Positions 25,084 to 37,200 of a stretch of DNA of 64,000 bases are shown here, one piece after another. A program made the position numbers and the translations under genes. The notes beneath the pieces were generated by a model. The model made no database searches, was not told the DNA's origin, and saw only the letters and a list, made by a program, of their open reading frames with translations. The DNA comes from Cryptomeria japonica (Eukaryota; Streptophyta; Pinopsida; Cupressales; Cupressaceae): the NCBI RefSeq assembly GCF_030272615.1, contig NC_081408.1:761662673-761726672 (forward strand), read 5' to 3'. The stretch's first letter is position 1. Each line of letters begins with the position of its first letter.

Positions 25084-25830
25084 AAAAAGGGGCAAAATGT
25101 AGACACCTAAAATTGTCCTGTCTAATTAAATAAATATCTTTACTTATTTAATTATTTTAGCCTAATTCTTCTATTAATTAAATAAATCTTTATTTATTTA
25201 ATTAATTCATTAGCCTTTTCTACCCATGACACATGTCATTCATCTCTTAATTCCTACACTACCTACCCTCTCATTATTTTATTATTTCTTTTACCTACCC
25301 TCTAATCCTAGCCGACCATTTATCTTTTACACCTCTTAATCTTATCCCTCCATTTCTTATAGTGTCTTCTATATAAGAGGATACTCTCCTTCATTATCAA
25401 CCCTAATCATCCTAATCAATCTACACATTCTAATCATTCTAATCATTCTATTCAATTAAACTACTAGCACTCCCAACTACGCTTTCGAATTTTCATATGC
25501 GATCAAGTCTGCTTGCAACCACATTTCTGTTCTTTGTTGAGCTCTTGTGAACACATAAAATCTGAGAGCAAATATATCAAGCAAGATCAATGGAGATAGG
25601 AAGAATGGAGATCCAAACCCTATTGGACATGTGATGGTATAATCTTTGTGATTTCATTTGATTTGCATTGTCTTTGGTAATCTTCATATGCTATGGTGGA
25701 TCTTTGTTGTTGTTAGGCTAGGGTTTTGTGGTTGAATCTATTTAGTCTTTCAATATTGTTTTATCCACTTTCACCATAAATAGGGGGTACCTTTTTCCTA
25801 CCAATCTTGACACAAACTTAACACTTTTTT
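25084..25830 (+). mobile_element. Gypsy-type 3' LTR with polypurine tract
   Basis: A purine-rich AAAAAGGGGCAAAA (25084-25097) is followed by TGTAGACACCTAAAATTGTC, a common gypsy LTR start. A TATA-like TATATAAGAGGA lies near 25370. The upstream 600 bases end in CTCAAGGGGGCAT text typical of gypsy 3' untranslated DNA but contain no pol. The right end is a guess. Confidence 0.55.
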
Positions 25831-25834
25831 GCTT

Positions 25835-26842
25835 GATCTAATCCCAAAACCAAAGAAGACCAACACGAAATCAGGGGTAGCTTTAACTAGAGACGTTGTG
25901 GGACTAAAACTTGTGAAAAATTAGTATATAGCTTTATTTTAGCATTATTATTTAAGAAGCCATGAGGAAAATTATGACATATTTTATTATTAGTTTGTTG
26001 AAGTAATGAATCAACCTTTATTGAAATCACTAATTCAAAACCATTAAAAAAATATTAATAATTAAAATAAGACACATATGTTTCTTATAGATACTTACCA
26101 TTATAAATAAGAAAAAAACAGTGACTAATCTTTCTTTCATACATAAATAGTATCATACGCTAAACACTTTCTATCTATAACACATTGCACTAAAAATCAT
26201 ATAAATGAAACACATTCTCCATATACAAAAGAAATATCTAAATCATATTAAGAGACTATGGTCGTAATTAAGTATTAAAATTGAGAGTATAAACCTAGTG
26301 CTCAATCTTCATTATTTTTTAATATCATAGGTGATGTTTATAATAAATTTTTCATGTTGCATATAATATCATAAGAATTGTTTTATGAGGTCTTATAAAA
26401 AAATTATCTGTAGAATTGTTGTGATTAAAACTTCTAATCACATCCTTAATGAAATTATGAGTTATGTTATTTTTACCATTCATTATTAATTAAGTTAAAA
26501 CTTCAAAAATGACTATGAATACATTATTTTCATAAAGAAACTAATAAACAAACTTTAAGATTACCTAATGATCTAATTAATTGTATATGGAGATGACATA
26601 ACACCAAACCAATAATGCAAACTCACTCTATATGACCCAAAATATGAAACAATAACAGACTATTCATATTAAAAGACTAACTTGACATACATACTTTCAT
26701 GCACTCAAAATTTACATTCCATGGAATTTCAGGTGAGGAGGTGTTATATACATTATGTCTCATCAATTCTTATAAAAAGGTTTTATTAATGGGGGTATAA
26801 CATGAGGAAACATGCTATAAGGCAAGGTTTTAAACATTTCAA
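25835..26842. other. AT-rich intergenic DNA, no feature seen
   Basis: Only short frames and A/T runs are present. The right edge, at 26843, is where homology with the second SDR copy begins. Confidence 0.6.
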
Positions 26843-28476
26843 AGCTGCAAGAAAATTAAGAAATTATAAAGGAGAAAAGATGAGTTGTTTAAAGCTATTT
26901 ACATTGTATTGTATCATTTATTTTTAATCCTGATATTCATAACGAGCCTCTTGTTTTTATCAAAATTTACAGCATACCGTCTATGTTATCCCATATTTTA
27001 CTGAATGTCTTATACATCTTCAAAATAAAAAGAACTCCAATAAAGACATCAATCAAGAGAAATCAATTAAAAGGGTTTACTTCAACTATACAACATATCC
27101 GTCAAGCATTTATGTTAACTATTGGGTGCTTGCATTGTGCTTGGTAGAATTTGTTTATAACCAATTATTGATGATTAACTTACATAAACACATACGAAAA
27201 CTTATATTATTGAAATTCATTATAGAATATGGAAAGTATCTCCTTTATGAGAAAAGTAGTTTCAGACTTAGAAAGAAATTCATTTAGAAGCCGCTAATCT
27301 CCTTTTCAATAAAGTATTTACCAGAAGGTCCACCAAGAGGAAACAAAGCTAATTTCACTACATTTTGAGCACCTTCACTTGGTGATAGGTCTCCTGTATC
27401 ATATGTCATTCCAGTTCTAACGTATCCAGGATGAATGCAATTTACGTACGCCTTATCACAAAGCTCACGGGCTAACAAACGTGTGTATGCGTTCATACAA
27501 ATCTTTGACATTTTGTAGGCGGAAAATGGGGTTGGCCATCCTTTCTCTTCCAAGTTTTTCTTTTGCTTGACATCGTCTAAAAACTGACTTAACATGGAAT
27601 CCAGAAATTCCTCACTAATAATATCCATGTCAGAAAGTTGTTTTTGTAGCACTGGATTTGGCATCATCTGTCAAAACATTTGTAAACATATATATAATGC
27701 ATTCACACATTATATGATTGAAATATTATTATTTGGAGTTGTGAAAAGAAAAAAGAATACCTTGAGAAGCCCATGTAAAGAGGAGACATTAACAATTCGT
27801 GGCCGGCAAGACGATTCCCTTAATAATGATAGCAAGCCTTTCACAACTCTCTTTGTACCATAATAATTTATATCAATACATGTTGTTACACTTTCATCAT
27901 CATACACAGAAGTTTCATTTGATGTTCCATAGAACTGCAATGTAAAGGCAATATTGAGCAAATTGAATAAGAAGATAACTCAAATACAATTTGAATGGTG
28001 AGAATACTTTGTGTATTCTTTCAGTGCACAATTGGTATCTTCCTTACATCAAATGAACGAGATACATAAATGTAATTAATTAATATTTTGAAATAAAGAG
28101 TATGTATAATTTGAAAATGAAAATAATATGACTATCTTGAAAAGTAATAGAAAAAATAATATCAAAATTGAAAATCATATAGATAAAAGATAAGAGTTCA
28201 TCCACACCTATATAATAAAGTAATTCTATGAAACATCTTTACCCTTCCAAAAAGAAACAAATAATTATAATATCACAATGTCATAAAAGTAATAAAAGAA
28301 AGCCAAGTTGTAAGAGATACAAAACTTAAAACTAGGGGAGATTCTCTATCATCAAGGTAACCCCACACTCTAAAGTAAATCTCTTGCATCATCAATAGGA
28401 TCTCACCCAATGAGAGCATTTTATTCATGTGCCTAGGGTTCATTATGAAGAACTATTGTATGTTGAATAGCATCAA
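26843..28476. repeat. Near-identical 1.6 kb tract, partner of 44631-46264
   Basis: From AGCTGCAAGAAAATTAAG onward this tract matches 44631-46264 with only about 1 percent difference. It covers the SDR 3' flank, exons 5 and 4, and part of intron 3. Beyond 28476 the two copies differ by several percent. The left edge is also where homology ends altogether. Confidence 0.85.
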
Positions 28477-29086
28477 TTTATTTGAGGAGAGATTACCAAC
28501 ATTAGGAGACTCACTAGATTGATTTATTTGGGGACGAGACCAACCTATACATTGGCTAACTAGAGGATAGAGAAACTCTCTACAACTATTGAATGGTGGT
28601 AGGAGGAACCTGAGTGGTTATGCCTTTAGTGTAGTTAAGATGACTAGGTAAAGAAATGCATGGTCATACTTAATTAGCTAGTAGCACATCTAAAAGAAAT
28701 ATGATGTACAAGATATACACCATTTTATTTGATTGCACTTTGATATAAGTTAATCCTATGATTTGTTTGGATGCATTACTACAAATATAAGTATAAGGAA
28801 ATGAAGTTGCATTCAAAGTGTCTTATCCATAAATGCTTCTTGATCATTGGGATAATGCATCTTGTATGGTCTCCAAAGTTTTATTATCTTGTCCTTCTAA
28901 TAAGAATTGATCCTGTCCAAAAGAATAATGAAATGTAAGATATCAAAATGCTTTTATACATGATTTTCAAACTTCTCAACATAAATTGCATGCTTTTATC
29001 CATGGAAGAATCTCTTAATAAAGATGCAAATTTGTAAAGTGTATACTCAACTCACCAGTAATTGGTGCATATCCACCCCAGCTTTT

Positions 29087-29292
29087 ACTTGAAATCAGAA
29101 ATTGAGAAGAATAGTTTTTTTCATTCTTCAGTCTTGCAATGCGTCTACAAGTACATATACATACTGTCCTATAATCAAGCATGCAGGAACATTATCTACA
29201 GGATTGGAAAGAATCAAGCATACAGCAACATTATCCACAGGATAGGAAAGAATCAAGAGAGAAACGGGAAAGAATCAATCCAAATCGCAACA
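29087..29292 (-). repeat. 3' LTR of the copia element
   Basis: 206 bp; on the minus strand it starts TGTTGCGATTTGG and ends GATTTCAAGT. The terminal AGT rather than CA is shared with the other LTR. Confidence 0.9.
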
Positions 29293-32200
29293 CTCCCCCT
29301 CAAGTTGGTGCATAGATATCACACATGCCCAACTTGCCCAAAAACTTCGAGAACACTCAACTTGAAACTGCTTTGGTGAGAATATCAGCCAACTGATCCT
29401 CTGATCGAATCTAAGGCAACTCCACAATCTTCTCATCCAACTTCTCCTTAATGAAGAATCTGTCTACCTCCACATGCTTTGTACGATCATGTTGAACCGG
29501 ATTATGAGCAATATCACAGGCTGCTTTATTGTCACAATATAGCTGGATTGGCTGCCTAGGCAGACAACCCAAATCTCATAGAAGAAGTCTTAGCCACAAC
29601 GCCTCACATACTCCAAGTGCCATACCTCTAAACTCAGCCTCCGCACTTGATCGTGCAACAACATTCTATTTTTTGCTTCTCCATGTAACAAGATTACCTC
29701 CTACAAAGGTGAAATAACCTGAAGTAGAACGCCTGTCATCTACTGCTCCAGCCCAGTCAACATCAGTATATGCATTCACACTTTGATAATCTTCATTTTT
29801 AGTGAATAAAATTCCTTTTCCAGGAGCAGACTTCAAATACCTCAAAATGTGCAGAGCTGCATTCATATGTTGCTCTGCAGGATTATGCATAAATTGGCTA
29901 ACAATACTTAATGCATAGGCAAGGTTTGGCCTTGTGTGTGCTAAGTACATCAGTCTTCCTACGAGTCTCTGGTATCTTCCTTTATCAACTGGCCCCTGAT
30001 TAGACTCAATACATAACTTCAATCCTTCTTCCACTGGTGTATCAACTGGTTGACATGCTGACATACCAATTTCCCGTAACAAGTCTAAGGCATACTTTCT
30101 TTGAGATAGAAAGATCCCTTTATCAGATTGAGACACTTCGATCCCAAGGAAATATTTCAAGGGGCTGAGGTCTTTCATTTCGAATTCGCTGGACAAGTAA
30201 CCTTGTAGAGCCTTCCTTTCTTCAAGATCATTTCCTGTAACCACCATGTCATCCACATACACAATAAGTGCAGTGATCTTACCCTGCTGTTTCTTCAAGA
30301 ATAAAGTGTGGTTTGAATTGCTCTGATGGTAACCAAAGGCTCTCATAGACTTTGTGAATCTTTCGAACCACGCCCTCGGAGATTGTTTCAACCCATACAG
30401 TGATTTCTGTAATTTGCACACCTTTCGACTATGTATTTTTGCTATCATGCATCCGGGTGGGAGTTCCATGTAGACTTCTTCGGATAATTCTCCATGTAAA
30501 AAAGCGTTTTTCACATCAAACTGTTGTAATGGCCAACTCAAGTTCGTAGCTAGAGACAACAAGACTCGTACTGTGTTGATTTTAGCTACAGGTGTAAATG
30601 TCTCTATATAATCTATCTCATAGGTTTGGGTGTACCCTTTTGCCACCAGTCTCGCCTTAAAGCATTCAATTGTACCATCTACTTTGTACTTCATAGTATA
30701 AACCCACCGACATCCAACTGGTTTCTTTCCTGGTGGACGGTCAACAAGTTCCCAGGTTTTATTTTCCTGCAATGATTTCATCTCCTCATTCATAGCAGCT
30801 TTCCACCTTGGGTCAGCTAAGGCTTCCTGCACATTGTTAGGAATAGATACAGTAGATAATTGATTTACAAATGACTAATTTGATTCTGACAAACGATGGT
30901 TAGACACATAATGACTCATGGGATATTTAACTTTACTACAAAGTTCGGGTTCATATGTGGGTTTAGGGATACCTCTGGTGAGACGCTGTGGTAGCTGTTT
31001 TCTAGATGGTTCAGGAACATCCTCAGCGAGCAATTGGTTTGGTGTATCAGTTTCCTGTGGTGTGATGGACTCGGACTGAGGTGGAGCTACAACTTCAGTC
31101 TCTGGGTGTTCATCACTACTTTCATCCAATTCCCCCACTTCTTGATTAACAGGTTCAGGGAGTTCCCCTTCTTCAGAGATGTCCAAGTTACCCACATCTT
31201 CAGAGATGTGAACATCTACATCTTTAGAGAGTTCATCATCACAGTTTAGAGTCTGAATTTCATTCTAGTACTCCCCCTGAAGTTTAGGCTCAACGGAAAA
31301 ATACATCGAGTCTTCATGAAAAACTACATCCAATGTAATAAACATTTGTTGGGTTGGAGGATGATAGCATCGGTACCCCTTTTGATAAGCAACATATCCT
31401 AGAAAGACACATCGCAAAGCTCAAGGAGATAACTTGTTGTGTTGATGCTTATGGAGATGTATGAATGCTACACAACCAAAGATATGAGGAGGTAAATTTG
31501 GGATGGCTGGAGCAACAATCGCCTCAGCGAGAGCCTGGGAGGGTGTCTGGAAATCAATAGTGCTGGAGGGTACCCGGTTGATCAAATATGTTGCCGAGGT
31601 AAGTGCTTCACCCCAATAGGACAATGACATATGGGCTTCTATCAATGAAGCATGGACAACCTCCAACAAGTGACGATTTTTCCTCTCGGCCACCCTGTTC
31701 TACTGAGGTGTATTGGAACAAGTAGTTTGATGAATAGTTCCATGTGCTTCCAGATACTGCTGAAGTTCAGAACTCAAATATTCGCCTCCATTGTCACTAC
31801 GAAGAACCTGAACCTGTGTATTGTATTGAGTGTGAACCATCTTATAAAAAATTTTAAATAACAAGTTCACTTCACCTTTAGACTTCATCAAGCTTACCCA
31901 AGTCATCCTGGTACAATCATCAATAAAAGTAACAAACCAACATGGTCCACCCAAGGTAGTGACTTTGGACGGACCCCAAACATCAGAATGTATGATCATA
32001 AAAGGAACTGGACTTTTATTCAAAGTTAATGGAAACGAAAAACGATGGCTTTTTGCAAGTTCACAAACTTCACACCGGAAACTAGAAATATCAAATTTTG
32101 CAAATAAACTAGGAAATAATTTCTTCAGGTAACCAAAGGAAGCATGCCCCAAACGTCGATGCCATAACCAGATTTCAGATTTCTACTTCTCTCCCTCAGA

Positions 32201-32400
32201 GCCATCCACCGTTAGAGCTTGACGCAGCTTGTCCGAACTCTTTGACACCAAGTCCAAGTAATACAACTTTCCTCGTCTAACACCACAACCAATCGTTTGC
32301 CTCGTTCAGATGTCCTTAAACACCAAAAATCAGGCCAAAAAATTACAACACAAAGTAAGGCAGTGGTGATTTGGGAAACTGACAACAAATTGTAATCCAA
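29293..32400 (-). pseudogene. Copia integrase-RT-RNaseH, stop-broken
   Basis: One frame carries pre-integrase (RRLGHASFGYL-like, CEVCELAKSHR), the integrase core (HSDVWGP, RSDNGGEYLSS, VAERKNRHLLE) and RT (VKNAFLHGELSEEVYMELPP, YVDDMVVTGND), then the RNase H region (YTDVDWAGAVDDRRSTSGYF, and AEAEF and CDNKAA downstream of the stop). Integrase before RT is the copia order. In-frame stops occur at 31700-31697 (after SNTPQ), 31421-31423, about 31264, 30875-30877 and 29666-29668, plus one within the RNase H end. Most are TAG or TGA and fit C-to-T decay. Gag lies in another frame, so one shift is also present. Confidence 0.88.
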
Positions 32401-33612
32401 AGATGGAACAACTAAAACAGAATCTAGATTCAAAGTATCAGTGAGAGGTAAGGGCCCTTCTCCAATAACTGGGGTCGAAGAGCCATTGGCAGTGGAAACA
32501 AATTTTTGTGACGACGATTTAAGGGGTGAGACCTGTCTAGAATCAAATGTCATATGATCCATAGCACTGGAATCAATTATCCATGCACTATTAGAAACAA
32601 GTGTAGACATATTTAAAACCTTACCACCATTACCTGCCACTGCTGCTAATGCTGAGAGTTGTCCAGCAACATCATCCATTGTCTTTGTTTCAACAACCGC
32701 AGCGCTGGAGGTCTTCTTGGAATTCCTCTTCCATGAATCATGGCTATGATCCCACCATTCTGGATACCCCACAAGTTCAAAATAGTGACTTTTGGTATGA
32801 CCAATTTGATTGCAATGGGTGCATTTGTAGGTGGATTTATCAGCACCATCAGTGGTTTTAGGCTGGCCTTGAGAAGGTCGGTTCTGATTAGACCGGTATC
32901 GAGTCACCATGGCTGAAGCTTCAGTCTTTTCTGGTTCTTCAATCATCGTTGCACATCGAACAGATTCACAGCGGACCAATGCATAACATGCTTCTAATTT
33001 GGGAATAGGATCCTTCCTCAAAATTTCACCACGGACTTGTTCGAATTCACCATCTAATCCAGCAAGAAAAATATGCACCCTTTGTTGCTGAACTGATTTT
33101 CGGTAAGATTCAACATCGTTCTCACTCTCCATGATCACCTTATCACGATGATCCAACTCACCAAAAATCTCAGTTAATTCTCCATAATACACAGAGAGTG
33201 TTCTGCCATTCTGTTTGGCAGAGAAAGCCCTCTGATTCAAGACAAACACCTGCAATTCGTCTGCTCCATCATAAAACGCTTTAGAAAGAGCTTTCCAAAT
33301 ATCTCGAGCGGTGGGTAAGCGAATGTATCGCTTCATAATTTCTGGGGACATAGACATCAACAGCCATCTCTTGACCCTTTGATTGTCTCCATACCACTTC
33401 TCATACTTATCATCCTTCTCAGTCGGTGGCTGTGAATTACCACGAATGAAAGAGAGTTTCTCCGTCTCAGCAATATGCATCTCCATGATTTGAGACCACA
33501 AATCATAGTTTGTTTCATCGAGTACAATCCCTGCCTTGAACGATGAACCTTCAGATTGAATAATAATGGGAGCAGATTTGGTCCCAGATGTTTCCGAATC
33601 TGCATCGGCCAT
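32212..33612 (-). pseudogene. Copia gag-protease frame
   Basis: A 466-codon frame starting MADADSETSG at ATG 33610-33612. It has the copia gag fold region (FKAGIVLDETNYDLWSQIME), then a zinc-knuckle-like CTHCNQIGHTKSHYF in which the final Cys is replaced by Tyr, then a protease block WIIDSSAMDHMTFD where the usual DSGA reads DSSA. Both changes would weaken function. The protein then runs out of frame near 32.35 kb, before the pre-integrase domain, and ends at 32212. It would give the virus-like-particle protein in an active element. Confidence 0.85.
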
Positions 33613-33660
33613 GGTTCAAAGAAGGGTGCAAATGATTCAAGCTTCGAAGCTCTGATACCA

Positions 33661-33888
33661 ACTTGAAATCAGAAATTGAGAAGAATAGTTTTTTTCATTC
33701 TTCAGTCTTACAATGCGTCTACAGGTACATATACACACTGTCCTATAATCAAGCATGCAGGAACATTATCTACAGGATTGAAAAGAATCAAGCATACAGC
33801 AACATTATCCACAGGATAGGAAAGAATCATCTACAAGATAGGAAAGAATCAAGAGAGAAACGGGAAAGAATCAATCCAAATCCAAACA
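33661..33888 (-). repeat. 5' LTR of the copia element
   Basis: 228 bp; it differs from its partner mainly by an extra 22-bp tandem unit around TCTACAAGATAGGAAAGAAT. The primer site adjoins it directly at 33660. Confidence 0.9.
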
Positions 33889-34458
33889 CTTTTTCCATCA
33901 CTTCCCTGTTCACGCCTTGCCCCGCCACTGCTGCGTTGTTTATCTGTTAAAAACCAGAACATTACATCCCATAAAGTCAAACAAATACCCTTCAACGCAG
34001 CAAGATAAAACACAAACTCAAAGAGTTAAATCATATCGTTACCAGAATATCTAATCCTCCAAACATGGTTTTCAACCATTGGGCCAGATCTGAAACACTT
34101 TGGGAGCTCTGCACATCTAATATGTGGAAATGAACGTTGTCAAGTCCCGCTTCACCCAAATCTTTCATGGCAGCCAGTCCATTCTTCTCGTTGCGACACG
34201 TAAGCACAACAGTCATGCCCTTGCACGCCAGCTGGCGAACGATCTCTAAGCCTATTCCCCTATTGGCCCCTGTTTCCTCACTCCACCATTTGTGATCCTG
34301 TGAAAAACCAACATAATGTTTTTGTTAAACCTTTCACTTATGCAATCAATCGACTGAAATTAAAGCATTTCCAAATCTGCATGGAAAATAAGCGTTGCTT
34401 CTATACGAAAATGTTACCATTTTGAGGATATTGTTCGTAGCTTAAGCTAATTAAGCTC

Positions 34459-34850
34459 CACAAATAGATCCGGAGATCTGTTTGGATAGAGTTCGTGTAA
34501 AAGTCAAACGTAAGGGATAGTACAGACTCACGTTTCATTTGAGTTGTCTAAGTATTCACAAATAGATGGGGAGATCTGTTTGGATAGAGTTCGTGTAAAA
34601 GTCAAACTTAAGGAATAGTAGAGACTCACGTTTCATTTGAGTTGTCTAAGTATTCACAAATAGATCCGGAGATCTGTTTGGATAGAGTTCGTATAAAAGT
34701 CAAACCTAAGGGATAGTACAGACTCACATTTCATTTGAGTTGTCTAAGTATTCACAAATAGATCCAGAGATCTGTTTGGATAGAGTTCATGTAAAAGTCA
34801 AACCTAAGGGATAGTAGAGACTCACGTTTCATTTGAGTTGTCTAAATATT
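34459..34850. repeat. 98-bp tandem repeat, four units
   Basis: Units begin CACAAATAGATCCGGAGATC at 34459, 34557, 34655 and 34753, each running through GATAGAGTTCGTGTAAAAGTC to GAGTTGTCTAAGTATT. SDR copy 2 has a single unit at 48149, so the array expanded only beside copy 1, just upstream of its start codon. Confidence 0.95.
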
Positions 34851-35169
34851 TGTTTCTTATCAATTATTTTTTTCACCTGAGTTTTATTTAAATATTTGTA
34901 GTTGTTTATCTTTTTGTATTTAACTTTATTGAAGGATAAGGAATTTTAGTGCTAGGTACATGAAGTCAAATAATTTCTTTGAAACTTGTTATTGTCATCT
35001 TATTAAAGTAATATTTACTACCAGGTTTTTTCAAAACATGATTAAAGAATGTGGCATTATAAATAATTCACTTCATAAATAGGTAAGTAAATTCATATTA
35101 GCATCCATAATGTATGATAATTTTGATGATGATGTCAATTGTCTAATAAATTGCATAAAAGAATTATGA

Positions 35170-37124
35170 AACATGTAGAAATTTCATAAAATTTTAGTTA
35201 CAAAATGAATATACTAACCTAATGAAGATAGTAATTTACAATTGATACAATTACATAAAGTATTAAAATGAAATAGATGTTAAATTTGATTTCACATCGT
35301 AGTAGATCTCCTTAAAAATCTACAACTTTTCTTTAAATAGATAAATGTATGTTTTCTAGCGAAATTGATAAGATATTCCATTTGGGCCCAACTAAGGTTT
35401 TTGTTAATTGAAATGGGGTTACATACATTTAATAATAATCCAAAAATTGATTTAAAATATAAGAAATAATCTCATGGGAAGTTGCACATCAAAAACCACT
35501 ATAAGAATCAAGATGTTTTACCTCAATAAACAATAACTAGTTGCTTGTAGATAATTTTTGTTGTCCCCTAGTAAATAAAAGTTTCTACTCTTGTAAAACC
35601 ATAATGGAAAATAATATTTTTCATTTTTCATGAAACCTTGATCCCTTATTAAGGCTTAGACTGCTAAAAAATAATTTATATAAAAATTATATTTGTCTAC
35701 AGTTAAGTTGTCTTAACATGGAATTACCTTGGTGAGTTTCAATATTGCTATCATGCTTTAATAAACCACTCTTACATGGTTTAAGCAACCATCTTATAAA
35801 AATGTAATGTATTAATAAAAATAAGTTAAAATCACTTTAAGATAGCAAAAACAATGATGCACTAATCAGGAACATAAGAATGTAGAAACTATAGATGAAT
35901 AATCTCGGAACATAAGATTTATTTGAAAAAATCCCTTTCAAACTAAAATGTACAAAGAAGAGAGGAAACAAATGTATTGTATTCTAATGTAAGATTAGAA
36001 TACATTAACTTACATCACATCCTATATCTCCAATTACATAACATCTATGCATAGATATTTTACTCATTTCACATACTCCCTTAAGCACCTACAAACAAAA
36101 TTTTATTAACTTACTAATTTGCCCACATCACTACTACTTGAAGGACTATATATAGATGTCCATGGTCTACTAGATCATATAAGGAGACTCTGTGAAACAT
36201 GTAGAAATTTAACAACATTTCCTTTGCAAAATGAATACAATAATATAATAAAAATATAAATTTATAATAGATATGAGTACATAAAGTATCAAATTAAAAT
36301 GGATGTTGAAGTTAGTTTCATATCATAGCAGAACTCCTTAAAATCTACGACTTTTCTTTTAATAAATGTAGGTTGCAAAATAATCACTAACATGCTCCAT
36401 TTGGTCCAACTAATTTTTTTGTTAATTGCAAGGTGTTTAAATACTTCTAATAATAATTTAATGGTAACTATAAGAGTCAAGATGTCACACATCATAAACC
36501 ACTACAATAACCAAGATGATTTACCTCAATAAACATTAACTAGTTGCTTATAGATAATTTTTACCATCCCCTAAATAAAAGTTGCTACTCTTGTAAAACC
36601 ATAATGGAAAAGAATATTTATCATTGTTGATGAAACCTTGATCCCTTAGTAAGGCTTAGGCTACCACAAAATGAAAATATAAAATTCTATTTTTCTATTG
36701 TTAAATTGGCTTAGCATGGAATCATCATGGGGAGTTTCAATATTGTTATCATACTTTACTAAATCACTTTAACATAATTTAAATAACCACCTTATACAAA
36801 TATAAAATATTAATGAAAAGAAGATGAAATCGTCATAAGATAGCAGAAACAACAACACACAAATTAGGAGCATGGGAACGCAAGAAACACTAGGTGAATA
36901 ATCTTACAACACAGGGTTTATATGAAAAAAAATCATAATAAAATCCAAAAAGAAGAGAGGACAAGAATGTATTGTATTCAAATGTAAGATTACACCACAT
37001 AAACTTCTATCACTCCTATGTCTTCAATTCGATAACATCTATGTATAGATATCACACTCCCTTAAGCACCTACAAACAACATTTTCATAACTTACTAATT
37101 TCCCCACATCACTACTACCTCAAG

Positions 37125-37197
<73 letters not shown>

Positions 37198-37200
37198 TGC
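35170..37200. repeat. 1 kb tandem duplication (units A1, A2)
   Basis: A1 (about 35170-36180) and A2 (about 36184-37200) share ordered blocks: GAAACATGTAGAAATTT, CCTTAAAATCTAC, CTCAATAAACA.TAACTAGTTGC, ACCTTGATCCCTTA.TAAGGC and ACTCCCTTAAGCACCTACAA. A third copy lies at about 50820-51800. No coding potential is seen. The DNA between 34850 and 35170 is AT-rich and unremarkable. Confidence 0.85.
37123..37195. repeat. (AT)n(AG)n compound microsatellite
   Basis: About 13 AT units pass directly into about 20 AG units. Confidence 0.97.

Larger units (their letters stand above)
29087..33888 (-). mobile_element. Complete copia element inside SDR copy 1
   Basis: A 4802-bp Ty1/copia element with two LTRs (206 and 228 bp), a Met-tRNA primer site (TGGTATCAGAGC, minus strand of 33649-33660) and a polypurine tract (TTGAGGGGGAG, minus strand near 29293-29303). 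CTTTT at 29082-29086 and 33889-33893 is the target duplication. The intact SDR copy 2 shows the empty site. Gag and pol style suggest the RE1/Retrofit-like group. LTRs differ at 6 aligned positions of about 206 plus one 22-bp tandem unit, so the insertion is moderately recent. The frame has several stops and one shift, so it is probably non-autonomous. Confidence 0.93.
27284..34420 (-). pseudogene. SDR carbonyl-reductase copy 1, disrupted
   Basis: This is a second copy of the reductase at 45072-48112, with the same exons: ATG at 34418-34420, then 34043-34297, exon 3 in two pieces (33889-33943 and 29056-29086), 27761-27934 and 27284-27667. Two lesions stand out. Exon 3 holds a 4.8 kb copia element flanked by a 5-bp CTTTT duplication. 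Exon 2 lacks 15 bases present in copy 2, removing five residues just before TGANRGIG, which is the first beta strand of the NADPH-binding fold. The deletion lies between CTGT direct repeats. Exon 5 encodes the same 127 residues as copy 2, including the YKMSK active-site motif. Splice sites are kept. It is very likely inactive. Confidence 0.85.

Noticed and set aside
27594-27863. Plus-strand frame over SDR exons 4-5, repeated at 45382-45597
   Set aside because: It is the antisense shadow of the SDR exons on the minus strand.
34459-34850. CRISPR-like array (also 52291-52675)
   Set aside because: Units are contiguous tandem repeats without variable spacers, in a plant nuclear context.
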